Assembly: GCF_007713685.1 (NCBI RefSeq)
Contig: NZ_VMRJ01000003.1
Coordinates: forward strand, 676,752-740,751
Reading direction: 5' to 3'
Source: Hymenobacter setariae
GTDB lineage: Bacteria; Bacteroidota; Bacteroidia; Cytophagales; Hymenobacteraceae
DNA length: 64,000 bases
A model generated the notes under the pieces. That model searched no databases and had not been told where the DNA came from. It was given only the letters and a program-made list of their open reading frames with translations. Within the stretch, counting starts at the first letter, position 1, and every line of letters begins with the position of its first letter. Shown piece by piece: positions 8,993-16,634 of the stretch. A program made the translations under genes and the position numbers.

Positions 8993-9029
8993 AAAAAAGG
9001 CCGCCCCGGTATTTGGGGCGGCCTTTTTT
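8993..9029. terminator. Bidirectional Rho-independent terminator
   Basis: AAAAAAGGCCGCCCC and GGGGCGGCCTTTTTT form a perfect 15-bp stem with a 7-base loop and an A/T run on either side. It lies between the convergent genes ending at 8974 and 9049. Confidence 0.92.
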
Positions 9030-9048
9030 GTGGCGCGGAATGCGCGGC

Positions 9049-10527
9049 TTAGTAGCCGGCGTTCTGTGTGAGAAGCGAGTTATTATTGATTTCGCGCTGC
9101 GGAATAGGCAGGACGAAGCGTTGGTCGCTAGCATACACGGCGGGCGAAGCCGGGACGGCGGGCGAATCAGCCGTGGCTGGCTTGGCCGCTACTGCCGGAA
9201 TGACAATGCCATTAACGCGGTGCAGGTCGTGGATGCGGAAGCCTTCAAAGGCTAACTCTAGCTGGCGCTCACGCAGTACATCGTCAAGCGTAACGGTAGC
9301 AAGAGCAGTGGCCCCCGAGCGCGTCCGCACAGCATTTACGTCGGCCGTGGCCGAGGCAGTGTTACCGGCCCGTACATCGGCCTCAGCTCGAATGAGGTAC
9401 ATTTCAGCCAAGCGAACAATAGGAATGTTCTGGCCATAGGTGCGCCACTTCAAGGTCCGCAGACGGTTGCGGCGGCTATTGCCATCGCTCAGGTAAATGA
9501 GCTTTTTGGTCGTGATAGCCGATAGCGAGTCGGTGCCGCGCACATCGCCGCTGCCGTAGCCATACTGGTTGGCAAAAGCGCCCGAGATGTACACGTCGCC
9601 GCGGCCGTAAAGCACGGTTTGGTCGCCATTGGGGCTGTAGCCGGCAAAGTAGGTAGCTAGGCCATCGTTGCTGGTGCCCGCGTTGTTTTGGTCGTTCTGC
9701 TGAATCTCGAAGAGGCTCTCCGCGCTGTTACGGTTGGCAAATACGGCTGCTACCGAGCCAACGAGGCTAGCGCCGCTGTTGGTGATAACGTCATTGGCCA
9801 TGTCGCGGGCAGCCGTGTAGTTGCCCTGCTGCAAGTACACGCGCGCTAGCATGGCCTCGGCCGAGTACTTCGATGCGCGAGTTACGTTCTGGGTGGGCAG
9901 CATGGTAGATGCCGTGCGCAGGTCGGTGAGTATCTGCGTATACACCTCCTCTACCGAAGCGCGGGGCAGTTTCACATCGGCCTGCTCGGTATTCGTAATC
10001 GGCACGATGTTGATGGGCACGCCCGGCTGCGTATTGCCACCCCCGGCTTGGTACTGCTGCGCAAACAAACGCACCAGCTCGAAGTACATAATACCCCGGA
10101 TGTAATGGGCCTCGCCTTCAAACTGCTTGCGCTGGCCGGCATCGGTCACGGCGGGCAAAGCGTTCAAAATCAAGTTGCACTGGTTGATGGCGTTGTAGGC
10201 CTGCGTCCAGATGCCCTGGGCGTTCGACAAGGTCGAAATCTGCGTGTGCAACGAGATTTGGCGGTAGTTCTGGAAGGTGCCGGCCCAGGTGATGTAGCCG
10301 TTGCTGGCCATGAGCTCGGGTACCAGAATCAGGTCGGTGCCGTAGAGGCGGGGGTCGTCGAGGCGGGCATAGGCACCTACCACGGCGGCGCTCACTTTCT
10401 GCGAAGTGTTGTAGGCGTCGTCGGCGTTAATGCTCTGCTGGGGCTCTATCTGCAGCGCGTCTTTGCAGCCCGCTAGGCTTAGGCCCAGGGCTAAGACACC
10501 GGCGGACCAGCTGAATATATTTTTCAT
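9049..10527 (-). CDS. SusD/RagB family outer-membrane lipoprotein (pair 1)
   Basis: A 492-residue SusD-like substrate-binding lipoprotein. The lipoprotein signal peptide has its lipobox Cys at residue 21 (LSLAGC). The SusD TPR-type helices run through the first half (for example AEAMLARVYLQQGNY) and the usual C-terminal ending is present (FVLPIPQREINNNSLLTQNAGY). It caps the SusC transporter encoded 21 bp upstream, and the two form one TonB-dependent nutrient uptake complex. No glycoside hydrolase, peptidase or regulator is adjacent, so the substrate cannot be inferred. An approximately 25-residue Ala/Pro-rich insertion lies just before the C-terminal motif. Confidence 0.95.
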   Translation of the reverse strand: MKNIFSWSAGVLALGLSLAGCKDALQIEPQQSINADDAYNTSQKVSAAVVGAYARLDDPRLYGTDLILVPELMASNGYITWAGTFQNYRQISLHTQISTLSNAQGIWTQAYNAINQCNLILNALPAVTDAGQRKQFEGEAHYIRGIMYFELVRLFAQQYQAGGGNTQPGVPINIVPITNTEQADVKLPRASVEEVYTQILTDLRTASTMLPTQNVTRASKYSAEAMLARVYLQQGNYTAARDMANDVITNSGASLVGSVAAVFANRNSAESLFEIQQNDQNNAGTSNDGLATYFAGYSPNGDQTVLYGRGDVYISGAFANQYGYGSGDVRGTDSLSAITTKKLIYLSDGNSRRNRLRTLKWRTYGQNIPIVRLAEMYLIRAEADVRAGNTASATADVNAVRTRSGATALATVTLDDVLRERQLELAFEGFRIHDLHRVNGIVIPAVAAKPATADSPAVPASPAVYASDQRFVLPIPQREINNNSLLTQNAGY

Positions 10528-10548
10528 ATCTAACTAAAGGACAAATTA

Positions 10549-13500
10549 TTAAAAGCCAATGTTCACGCCCAGTAAGTACGTCTTAGCCAGCGGCGGCGTG
10601 TAGAAGTCGTGGCCCAGCAAGTAGTTGGCGGTACCTAGGCCGTAGGTATTTACCTCGGGGTCGTAGCCAGTGTACTTGGTGAAGGTGGCTAGGTTCTGGC
10701 CCGTGATGTAGACGCGCAGCGTTTGGATGTGCCCACGCTTCACGAGCTCGGCCGGCAAGTTGTAGCCTAGGGTCACGTTCTTGATGCGGAAGAACGAACC
10801 ATCCTGAATCCAGCGCGACGAGGTGTTAGTGCCGTTAGAAGCGCCGTAGCGCGCCTGCGGTACCGAAGTAATGTCGCCGGGGTTCTGCCAACGGTTGAGC
10901 TGGTCGATGGTCTGGTTGTCGAAGAAGTCAGCGTTGGCCGACTGGTACGTGCCTGCCGAGTTGTAAATATCGTTGCCGTAGGTGAACTGCCCGAGCGCGC
11001 TCAGGTCGAAGCCCTTATAGTTGACGGTCGTGTTAACACCACCCGTAAACTTGGGGTTTGGGTTGCCTACTTTCTGAATCGGGGCGGCCGCGTAGCTGTT
11101 GGTTGTGGAGCCATCGGCGTTGTAGTAGAGGGCATCGCCATTGGCGGCATCCACTCCAGCGTATTTCTTGGTGTAGAACACACCTAGGGGCTCGCCAGCC
11201 TGCACCCGGCTAATGGTGTTGCCAGTCGGGATGATAGGCGTCGGCAGGTCGGTAATCAGGTTGCGGTTAAACGACATGTTGCCGCCCACCGTCCACTTCA
11301 CGTCCCCGTCGAGGATGCGGCCGTTTAGCGAAATTTCGAGGCCTTTGTTGCGCAGGCCACCTACGTTTTCGGTGATGGTGGTGTAGCCGCTCACTAGCTG
11401 TAGCTGGCGGTTGAGCAGCAGGCCGGTAGTATTCTTCTGGTAGAGGTCTACCTCACCAGTGATGCGGTTGTCGAGGAAGCCAAATTCTACCCCTAGGTCC
11501 ACTTGCTTAGTAGTTTCCCAGCTCAAGTTGGGGTTGCCAAGGGCGGCATCTGGGGCAATACCCGACTGGTCGGCGTAGGGCAGGGCCGACACCAAGCGGC
11601 GCGAGCTGAAGTTGCCAATTTCGCCGTTGCCGGTGACGCCGTAGCTGGCGCGCAGCTTCAGGTAATTAATGATTTCATTGCCCTTCAAGAAGCTTTCCTC
11701 CGATAGCAAGTAGCCCACCGAGCCGGCCCCGAAAGTGCCGTAGCGGTTGTTGGCCCCGAAGCGCGACGAGCCGTCGCGGCGCACGCTACCCGACAGCAGG
11801 TACTTGCCTTGGAAGTTGTAGTTGGCGCGGGCGAAGTACGAGAGGAAGGAGTAGCCGGTGCCAAACGACGTATTACCGCCCGTTTTCACGGCCGCACTGG
11901 CAATGCGCGTAAACTGCGGCGTGGGGAAGCCCCGGCCTTCAGCCGAAGTCACCTTCTGGTCGGCACGCTGGTACGACTCGCCCGCCAACACGTCGAAGTG
12001 ATGGTTTTCGCCGAGGTTGAAGGCGTAGGTTAACGTGTTCGTGTTCGTGTAGTTAACCGTCTGCGTCTGCGAGTTGAAGGCGTAGCCGGTGGCGCCGCCG
12101 TCCTGGGTACCCGCGCCGCGCACGAGGTCCTCATTCAGGTTCAGGAAGTCACCCCCAACTTCGGTGCGCAGCACTAGGCCCTTCAGGATGGTCCAGTTGA
12201 GGTAGGCCGTGGTGAACGAGCGGTAGGTACCAGCCCGGTTCGAGCCCAGCTCCTGGTCAAGTAGGTTGTTGTAGTAGATAGTGCTGGTGTTCAGCGCGCC
12301 CGTGGTGGGGTCGTACTGCGGCTGCAGCGGCGTGAGCGCATTGAGCTGCAAAGGGTTCGAGAAGGCATTGTCGCCCGATACCCGGTCGTTGACGGTGCGC
12401 GCCAGCGACACGTTCAGCCCTACCTTGAGGTTGTCGTATATGCTGTGGTCGAGGTTCAGGCGCAGGCTACCCCGCCGGAAGCGGTTGCCGATGATGATGC
12501 CCTTCTGGTCATTGAAGGTACCGCTCAGGAAGAAGCGCGTTTTGGCATCGCCGCCCGATGCGCTAAAGTCGTACTGCGCCACGTTGGCGCCGCCCTTGAA
12601 GAGCTTGAACTTACCGTTGTTGCGGAAGGCTAGGCGGTCCCAGGGGGTGTTGTCGGTCGAGTTGTAGTCGAGGCCACCTTCCCCAGCATACGCATCGGCC
12701 AGGGTGGGGTATTGCGTTTCGCTATCAGGGCCAATGAGGCCCGCATTGGTCATCGACTCGCTCAGCAGCGTGCGGTACTGGTCGGCATTCAGAAACTGGC
12801 GAAAGCGCGTGGGCGCGCTGATGCCATAGTAGTAACCCACATTCACCTTCGTCTGGCCCTGGCGGCCTTTCTTGGTGTTAATGAGGACTACACCATTGGA
12901 CGCCCGCGAGCCGTAGATGGCCGAGGCCGAGGCATCTTTCAGAATGCTGATGCTCTCGATGTCGTTGGGGTTGAGGTCGGCCAGCGGGTTCAGCGGCTCG
13001 TCGCCGGCCTGTGACTGGTCTTGGAAGGTAATCGGCACGCCATCAATGACGTACAGCGGGCGGTTCGACGCCGTTACCGACGATGTGCCGCGCACCTGAA
13101 TATTGATGCCTTGCCCTAGCTTGCCGCTGCCTTGGTTGATAACCACGCCCGGCGTGCGGCCCTGGATGGCTTGCTCGAAGCTCGTTACCGGCTGATTTTC
13201 GACCACGCTGCCCGAGAGCTGCGTCACGGCGCCTGTCAGGTCAGCCTTGCTTTGGGTGCCGTAGCCTACTACCACCGCCTCGTTGAGGGTGCTGGTGCTG
13301 GCTTGCAGCGTTACGTTGAGGGTCGTTTGGTTGCCCACAGCCACCGTCTGGGTCGTATAGCCGATAGAGCTAATTACCAGCGTCGCGCCGGGCTTCACGT
13401 TTAGCGAAAAGGTACCGTCGCCCGAAGTAGCTGTGCCATTGGTAGTGCCTTGCTCCAAAACAGTAACTCCCGGTAGCGGGCCGCTATCCGAGCCTACTAC

Positions 13501-13578
13501 ACGCCCGCTGATTGCCGAGGACTGGGCAAACGCGGGCAGAGCAGCCACCACCAGCAAAGGGGTGAACATGTGTCTCAT
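10549..13578 (-). CDS. SusC/RagA family TonB-linked outer-membrane protein (pair 1)
   Basis: A 1009-residue TonB-dependent transporter of SusC type. After the signal peptide (MRHMFTPLLVVAALPAFAQ) come a CarboxypepD_reg-like domain (about 22-95), a TonB-box-like EAVVVGYGTQSKADLTGAV, the plug with the family signature ISILKDASASAIYGSRASNG, and a 22-strand barrel ending in aromatic GVNIGF. It takes up ligand delivered by the SusD gene just downstream. It closely resembles the SusC at 22120-25206 in layout and motifs. No anti-sigma/sigma pair is nearby. The promoter should lie in the 426-bp gap to the peptide gene at 14005. Confidence 0.96.
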   Translation of the reverse strand: MRHMFTPLLVVAALPAFAQSSAISGRVVGSDSGPLPGVTVLEQGTTNGTATSGDGTFSLNVKPGATLVISSIGYTTQTVAVGNQTTLNVTLQASTSTLNEAVVVGYGTQSKADLTGAVTQLSGSVVENQPVTSFEQAIQGRTPGVVINQGSGKLGQGINIQVRGTSSVTASNRPLYVIDGVPITFQDQSQAGDEPLNPLADLNPNDIESISILKDASASAIYGSRASNGVVLINTKKGRQGQTKVNVGYYYGISAPTRFRQFLNADQYRTLLSESMTNAGLIGPDSETQYPTLADAYAGEGGLDYNSTDNTPWDRLAFRNNGKFKLFKGGANVAQYDFSASGGDAKTRFFLSGTFNDQKGIIIGNRFRRGSLRLNLDHSIYDNLKVGLNVSLARTVNDRVSGDNAFSNPLQLNALTPLQPQYDPTTGALNTSTIYYNNLLDQELGSNRAGTYRSFTTAYLNWTILKGLVLRTEVGGDFLNLNEDLVRGAGTQDGGATGYAFNSQTQTVNYTNTNTLTYAFNLGENHHFDVLAGESYQRADQKVTSAEGRGFPTPQFTRIASAAVKTGGNTSFGTGYSFLSYFARANYNFQGKYLLSGSVRRDGSSRFGANNRYGTFGAGSVGYLLSEESFLKGNEIINYLKLRASYGVTGNGEIGNFSSRRLVSALPYADQSGIAPDAALGNPNLSWETTKQVDLGVEFGFLDNRITGEVDLYQKNTTGLLLNRQLQLVSGYTTITENVGGLRNKGLEISLNGRILDGDVKWTVGGNMSFNRNLITDLPTPIIPTGNTISRVQAGEPLGVFYTKKYAGVDAANGDALYYNADGSTTNSYAAAPIQKVGNPNPKFTGGVNTTVNYKGFDLSALGQFTYGNDIYNSAGTYQSANADFFDNQTIDQLNRWQNPGDITSVPQARYGASNGTNTSSRWIQDGSFFRIKNVTLGYNLPAELVKRGHIQTLRVYITGQNLATFTKYTGYDPEVNTYGLGTANYLLGHDFYTPPLAKTYLLGVNIGF

Positions 13579-14004
13579 AAAGAATGGGATAATTGGTAAA
13601 AATGAGATAAGTGCGAGAAGGCCAATGGGTGGGGAATAGCTAAAAAAAGCAAAAGGCCAATTACAAAGAAAATACTTCTACTTTAGAGAATAGATGAAAA
13701 GCATAACATTTAGGTGAATTACTAGTGATTTGGAATGGGTAAAGGAGCTAAAAATTGCATGCTCTAGGTAGATAAATGGGTTCAATAGCTGCGCGGGCAG
13801 CTAGTAATAGTTTGCGCGACGTGGCATGTTGTGAGCTGCACAACTGCGTGGAAACGACCTAGGGAATTGGGGCGTCGCAAGGATTTGCGTGGCATTGGCC
13901 GGAAGGAACACGCGGTAGCTAGTGTAGCGAGCCTGTAGCAGCGGTGTGCAACCATTGAGGACCCAGGTGACTCTACCAAGCACAACTCTCTATTGCCACC
14001 TGTT
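13579..14004. other. Gene-free divergent intergenic region
   Basis: This 426-bp stretch separates susC (leftward) from the small peptide gene (rightward). Its left part is AT-rich (13579-13790) and probably holds the susC promoter, though no exact TAnnTTTG box was found on either strand. Short open frames on the minus strand are not credible. No repeat, palindrome or RNA gene was recognised. Confidence 0.5.
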
Positions 14005-14172
14005 ATGAAACTTTCGAAAGCTTTACTCGGCGCTATTCTGGTCGGCGTGACCGTGCAAACCACCACCAGCTGCGGTAAAAAGGGCGACCCAAAGCCGAAG
14101 GAAGTGGGAGCGCAAGCCAACTCGGGTGAGAAGAAGGAGCCATTCAACTGCCCGGCCTGCGGCCTAGGCTAA
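14005..14172 (+). CDS. Short lipoprotein-like peptide ending CPACGLG; probable MNIO-class RiPP precursor
   Basis: A 55-residue peptide. Residues 1-22 are a Sec-type leader with a lipobox-like TTTSC (C23). Then comes a charged, Lys/Gly/Glu-rich linker (about 24-46), and the peptide ends FNCPACGLG with C49 and C52 as the only other cysteines. Its stop lies three bases before the GTG start of a DUF692/MNIO-type enzyme. MNIO enzymes modify cysteines in small precursor peptides (known examples: methanobactin, bufferin and chryseobasin systems), and I recall short Bacteroidota peptides of this form being grouped as chryseobasin-related. The N-terminal export signal resembles bufferin precursors more than leader-type RiPPs. 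Modification and function are inference. Confidence 0.75.
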   Translation: MKLSKALLGAILVGVTVQTTTSCGKKGDPKPKEVGAQANSGEKKEPFNCPACGLG

Positions 14173-14175
14173 GTA

Positions 14176-15318
14176 GTGGGCACACCTGTAGCACCTGCCC
14201 AGCCCACCGTGCTGGCCGCCCTCGCCTGTAACCTGGATGCCGACATCTTGGGCGCGGCGCTGCCGCTGCTAGAGGAGGGACAGGTTGAAGCCCTCGAATG
14301 GTCGTTTGATGCACTGTATTGGGCTAGCGAAGTGCCCGCTTGGTTTGTCGAGCTGCTGCACGCCTACAGCGACCAGCAGCGGCTGCTAGGGCACGGCGTA
14401 TACTTTTCACTGCTATCGGGCCGGTGGACTAGTGAGCAGCAGCAGTGGCTGAATCAACTACGCGAGCTGACGCAACGCTATTCATTTGCGCACATTACCG
14501 AGCACTTTGGGGCGTTTACGGGCCAGAACTTTCACGCGGGGGCACCGCTCTCGGTGCCTTATTCGCCGGTGTCGCTGCGTATTGGGCAAGACCGGCTAGC
14601 GCGCATTGCGGAGGCGGCCCGGTGCCCGGTGGGGCTCGAAAACCTGGCTTTTGCCTATTCGCTTGAGGAAGTGAAGCGTCAAGGCGAGTTTTTGGGCGAG
14701 CTGCTGGCGCCGGTCAATGGCTTTCTGATACTAGACCTGCACAACCTGTACTGCCAGCTTCACAATTTCTCTATTGGCTATGAGGAGCTCCTAGAGTGCT
14801 ACGCGCTCGACCGAGTGCGTGAAATCCACATTTCGGGGGGTAGCTGGGAAAACTCGCAGCTGCTGCCCACTCGCAAAATTCGGCGCGACACCCACGATGA
14901 GGCTGTGCCAGTGGAAGTATTCAACCTGCTAGCGCGTACCATGCCGCGCTGCCCCAATCTGAAGTACGTGGTGTTGGAGCAGCTTGGCACCAGCCTCAAA
15001 ACCGAGGCTAGCCACGTGCAGTTTCGGCGCGACTTTGTGCAGATGGCAGCACTAGTGCAGCAGCATAACCACTCGCCTAGGTCGGTGCCCAATGCCTTTT
15101 TGCCGCGCTGGCCGGCCCTGCCGGCGCTGGCCGTGCAAGACGACCTACTACACGAGCAGCAGCGGCAGCTCTCGCACATTCTGGAAACGGCTGCCTCGCT
15201 GCCCGAAGCGCAGCAGCGCCTGCGGGCGTCGGCGCTGGCTCGTTCGGCTTGGCAGATAGAGCATTGGGAGCCTTACATGCTAGAAACAGCACTAAGTATC
15301 GCTCAAAAATGGAAATAG
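14176..15318 (+). CDS. DUF692/MNIO family multinuclear iron oxidative enzyme
   Basis: A 380-residue protein whose first 280 residues match the TIM-barrel MNIO (DUF692, UPF0276) pattern. Candidate iron ligands and partners appear in the family order: H73 (GHGVYFS), E109-H110 (ITEHFGAF), E155-N156 (GLENLAFAY), D187/H189/N190 (LDLHNLY), H218 (EIHISGG), D238 and H240 (RDTHDEAVPV), E268 (VVLEQ). Residues about 285-380 form an extra helical C-terminal domain that might bind the peptide. The start is GTG, three bases after the stop of the CPACGLG peptide gene, so the two are probably coupled. It likely oxidises the Cys residues of that peptide in the cytoplasm (inference). Confidence 0.85.
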   Translation: MGTPVAPAQPTVLAALACNLDADILGAALPLLEEGQVEALEWSFDALYWASEVPAWFVELLHAYSDQQRLLGHGVYFSLLSGRWTSEQQQWLNQLRELTQRYSFAHITEHFGAFTGQNFHAGAPLSVPYSPVSLRIGQDRLARIAEAARCPVGLENLAFAYSLEEVKRQGEFLGELLAPVNGFLILDLHNLYCQLHNFSIGYEELLECYALDRVREIHISGGSWENSQLLPTRKIRRDTHDEAVPVEVFNLLARTMPRCPNLKYVVLEQLGTSLKTEASHVQFRRDFVQMAALVQQHNHSPRSVPNAFLPRWPALPALAVQDDLLHEQQRQLSHILETAASLPEAQQRLRASALARSAWQIEHWEPYMLETALSIAQKWK

Positions 15319-15729
15319 CTACGAGGTGAAAAGTGCGCTTACTCTATACAAGTAGTGCAGGCAAGGTAAAAGAAATGCGCGAAAGGAGAGGGCTAAATGA
15401 CGCGTTTTTAGAAGCTTAAAGTCCGAAAAAGCACGTCTAGGGCAAATAACTTTGAAGAATTAACTATTTGTTAATCAAAAACTCACTGAGTGTAGCCTGA
15501 TGTGAGCAATAGAAAGAGTGCACTTATTTGGTAAGGAATAGCTAAAAAAGGGGAATACATAGACAAACCGACATGTCGCAAAATTGCGCTGTTTGTCCTT
15601 TGGTTAGGTAGAAAGAAGCGCGTGCTTTGAGGATAAGAACGAGCTGCTCTTGGCTGTTAGATGCAACAGCTAGGAGAGAGGCTATTTCTTGACACTCACA
15701 CTCTTCCTTTTCCCAAACCAATTTCTAGT
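15319..15729. other. Gene-free region before the M57 protease gene
   Basis: This 411-bp AT-richer stretch holds no credible gene. A TAnnTTTG match (TAACTTTG, 15447-15454) could drive the metalloprotease gene with a leader of about 275 bases. An in-frame ATG at 15661 exists, but the extra 23 residues precede a complete lipoprotein signal, so that start is rejected. No terminator hairpin was recognised after the MNIO gene. Confidence 0.4.
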
Positions 15730-16536
15730 ATGTCTAAGTTTTCCCTCTTGCTGGCGCTTGGCGCCAGTGCAGCCCTAGCCCTGACGGGCTGCCAGAAAAC
15801 CGCCGAAGACGTTGCAAAACCCACCGATATTTCGTCAGATGTAACGGCGCAGGTGAAAGCGCTCGGCTTTAGCACCCAAGACATGCAAGCCGTGGAAGGC
15901 GGCTATCGAGTAGAAGGTGATATCCTGCTCACCCCGGAGCTGCTGGCTAGCAAAACCAACTACTCGATGCTGCGCGTAGGTGCCGACGAGCAGTACCGCA
16001 CCACCAACTTGGTGGCTCGCCTACCGCGCGTGCTCACCGTCAGCATTTCCAGTCAGTTTCCAGCGGTTTATGTAACAGCGATTGATGAGGCTATTCGCCG
16101 CTACAATGCGCAGGGTCTGCAACTGACGTTCCGGCGCATCACGACGGGCACGGCCAACCTACCCGTGAAGTATTCGTCGAACCTAGGGTCGGGCGTACTG
16201 GGCCAATCGGGCGGTTTTCCGCAAAATGGGGAGCCTGCCCCTGGCTTCACGCTCGTGCCCAACGTGATTAACAGCACGAATGTCAACTACATCGCTACCA
16301 TCATGGCGCACGAGATGGGCCACTGCATCGGCTTCCGCCACACCGACTACATGAACCGCGCGTACAGCTGCGGCGGCACGGCTACCAACGAGGGCGCTAG
16401 CACTGTGGGGGCCATTCTCGTTCCCGGCACGCCTTCGGCACCCGACCCCAACTCGTGGATGCTGGCCTGCGTGGGCAACGGTGTAAACCGGCCTTTCAAC
16501 ACCAACGACGTGACGGCGCTTAACTACCTCTACTAA
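15730..16536 (+). CDS. M57-type (HEIGH) metalloprotease lipoprotein
   Basis: A 268-residue protein with a lipoprotein signal (MSKFSLLLALGASAALALTGC, lipobox C21) and a zinc metallopeptidase domain. The zinc site HEMGHCIGFRH (H194, E195, H198, H204) followed by TDYM is characteristic of the dual-action HEIGH / M57 family. It should be anchored in a membrane and face the periplasm or surface. It follows the MNIO/peptide pair on the same strand, but a 411-bp gap makes a shared operon unlikely; a role in maturing that peptide would be speculation. A strong terminator follows. Confidence 0.88.
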   Translation: MSKFSLLLALGASAALALTGCQKTAEDVAKPTDISSDVTAQVKALGFSTQDMQAVEGGYRVEGDILLTPELLASKTNYSMLRVGADEQYRTTNLVARLPRVLTVSISSQFPAVYVTAIDEAIRRYNAQGLQLTFRRITTGTANLPVKYSSNLGSGVLGQSGGFPQNGEPAPGFTLVPNVINSTNVNYIATIMAHEMGHCIGFRHTDYMNRAYSCGGTATNEGASTVGAILVPGTPSAPDPNSWMLACVGNGVNRPFNTNDVTALNYLY

Positions 16537-16566
16537 GCTCGTAGCTACTACGGTTTAGTAATAAGA

Positions 16567-16599
16567 ACCCCCGGCCTGCATCTAGGCCAGGGGTTTTTT
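16567..16599 (+). terminator. Rho-independent terminator after the metalloprotease
   Basis: A GC-rich stem (CCCCCGGCCT with AGGCCAGGGG, one bulge) and six-base loop are followed by TTTTTT. It lies between convergent genes. Confidence 0.88.
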
Positions 16600-16634
16600 G
16601 TGCGCCCCGGGCTCCGGGGCCGAGCACCGCGCTA

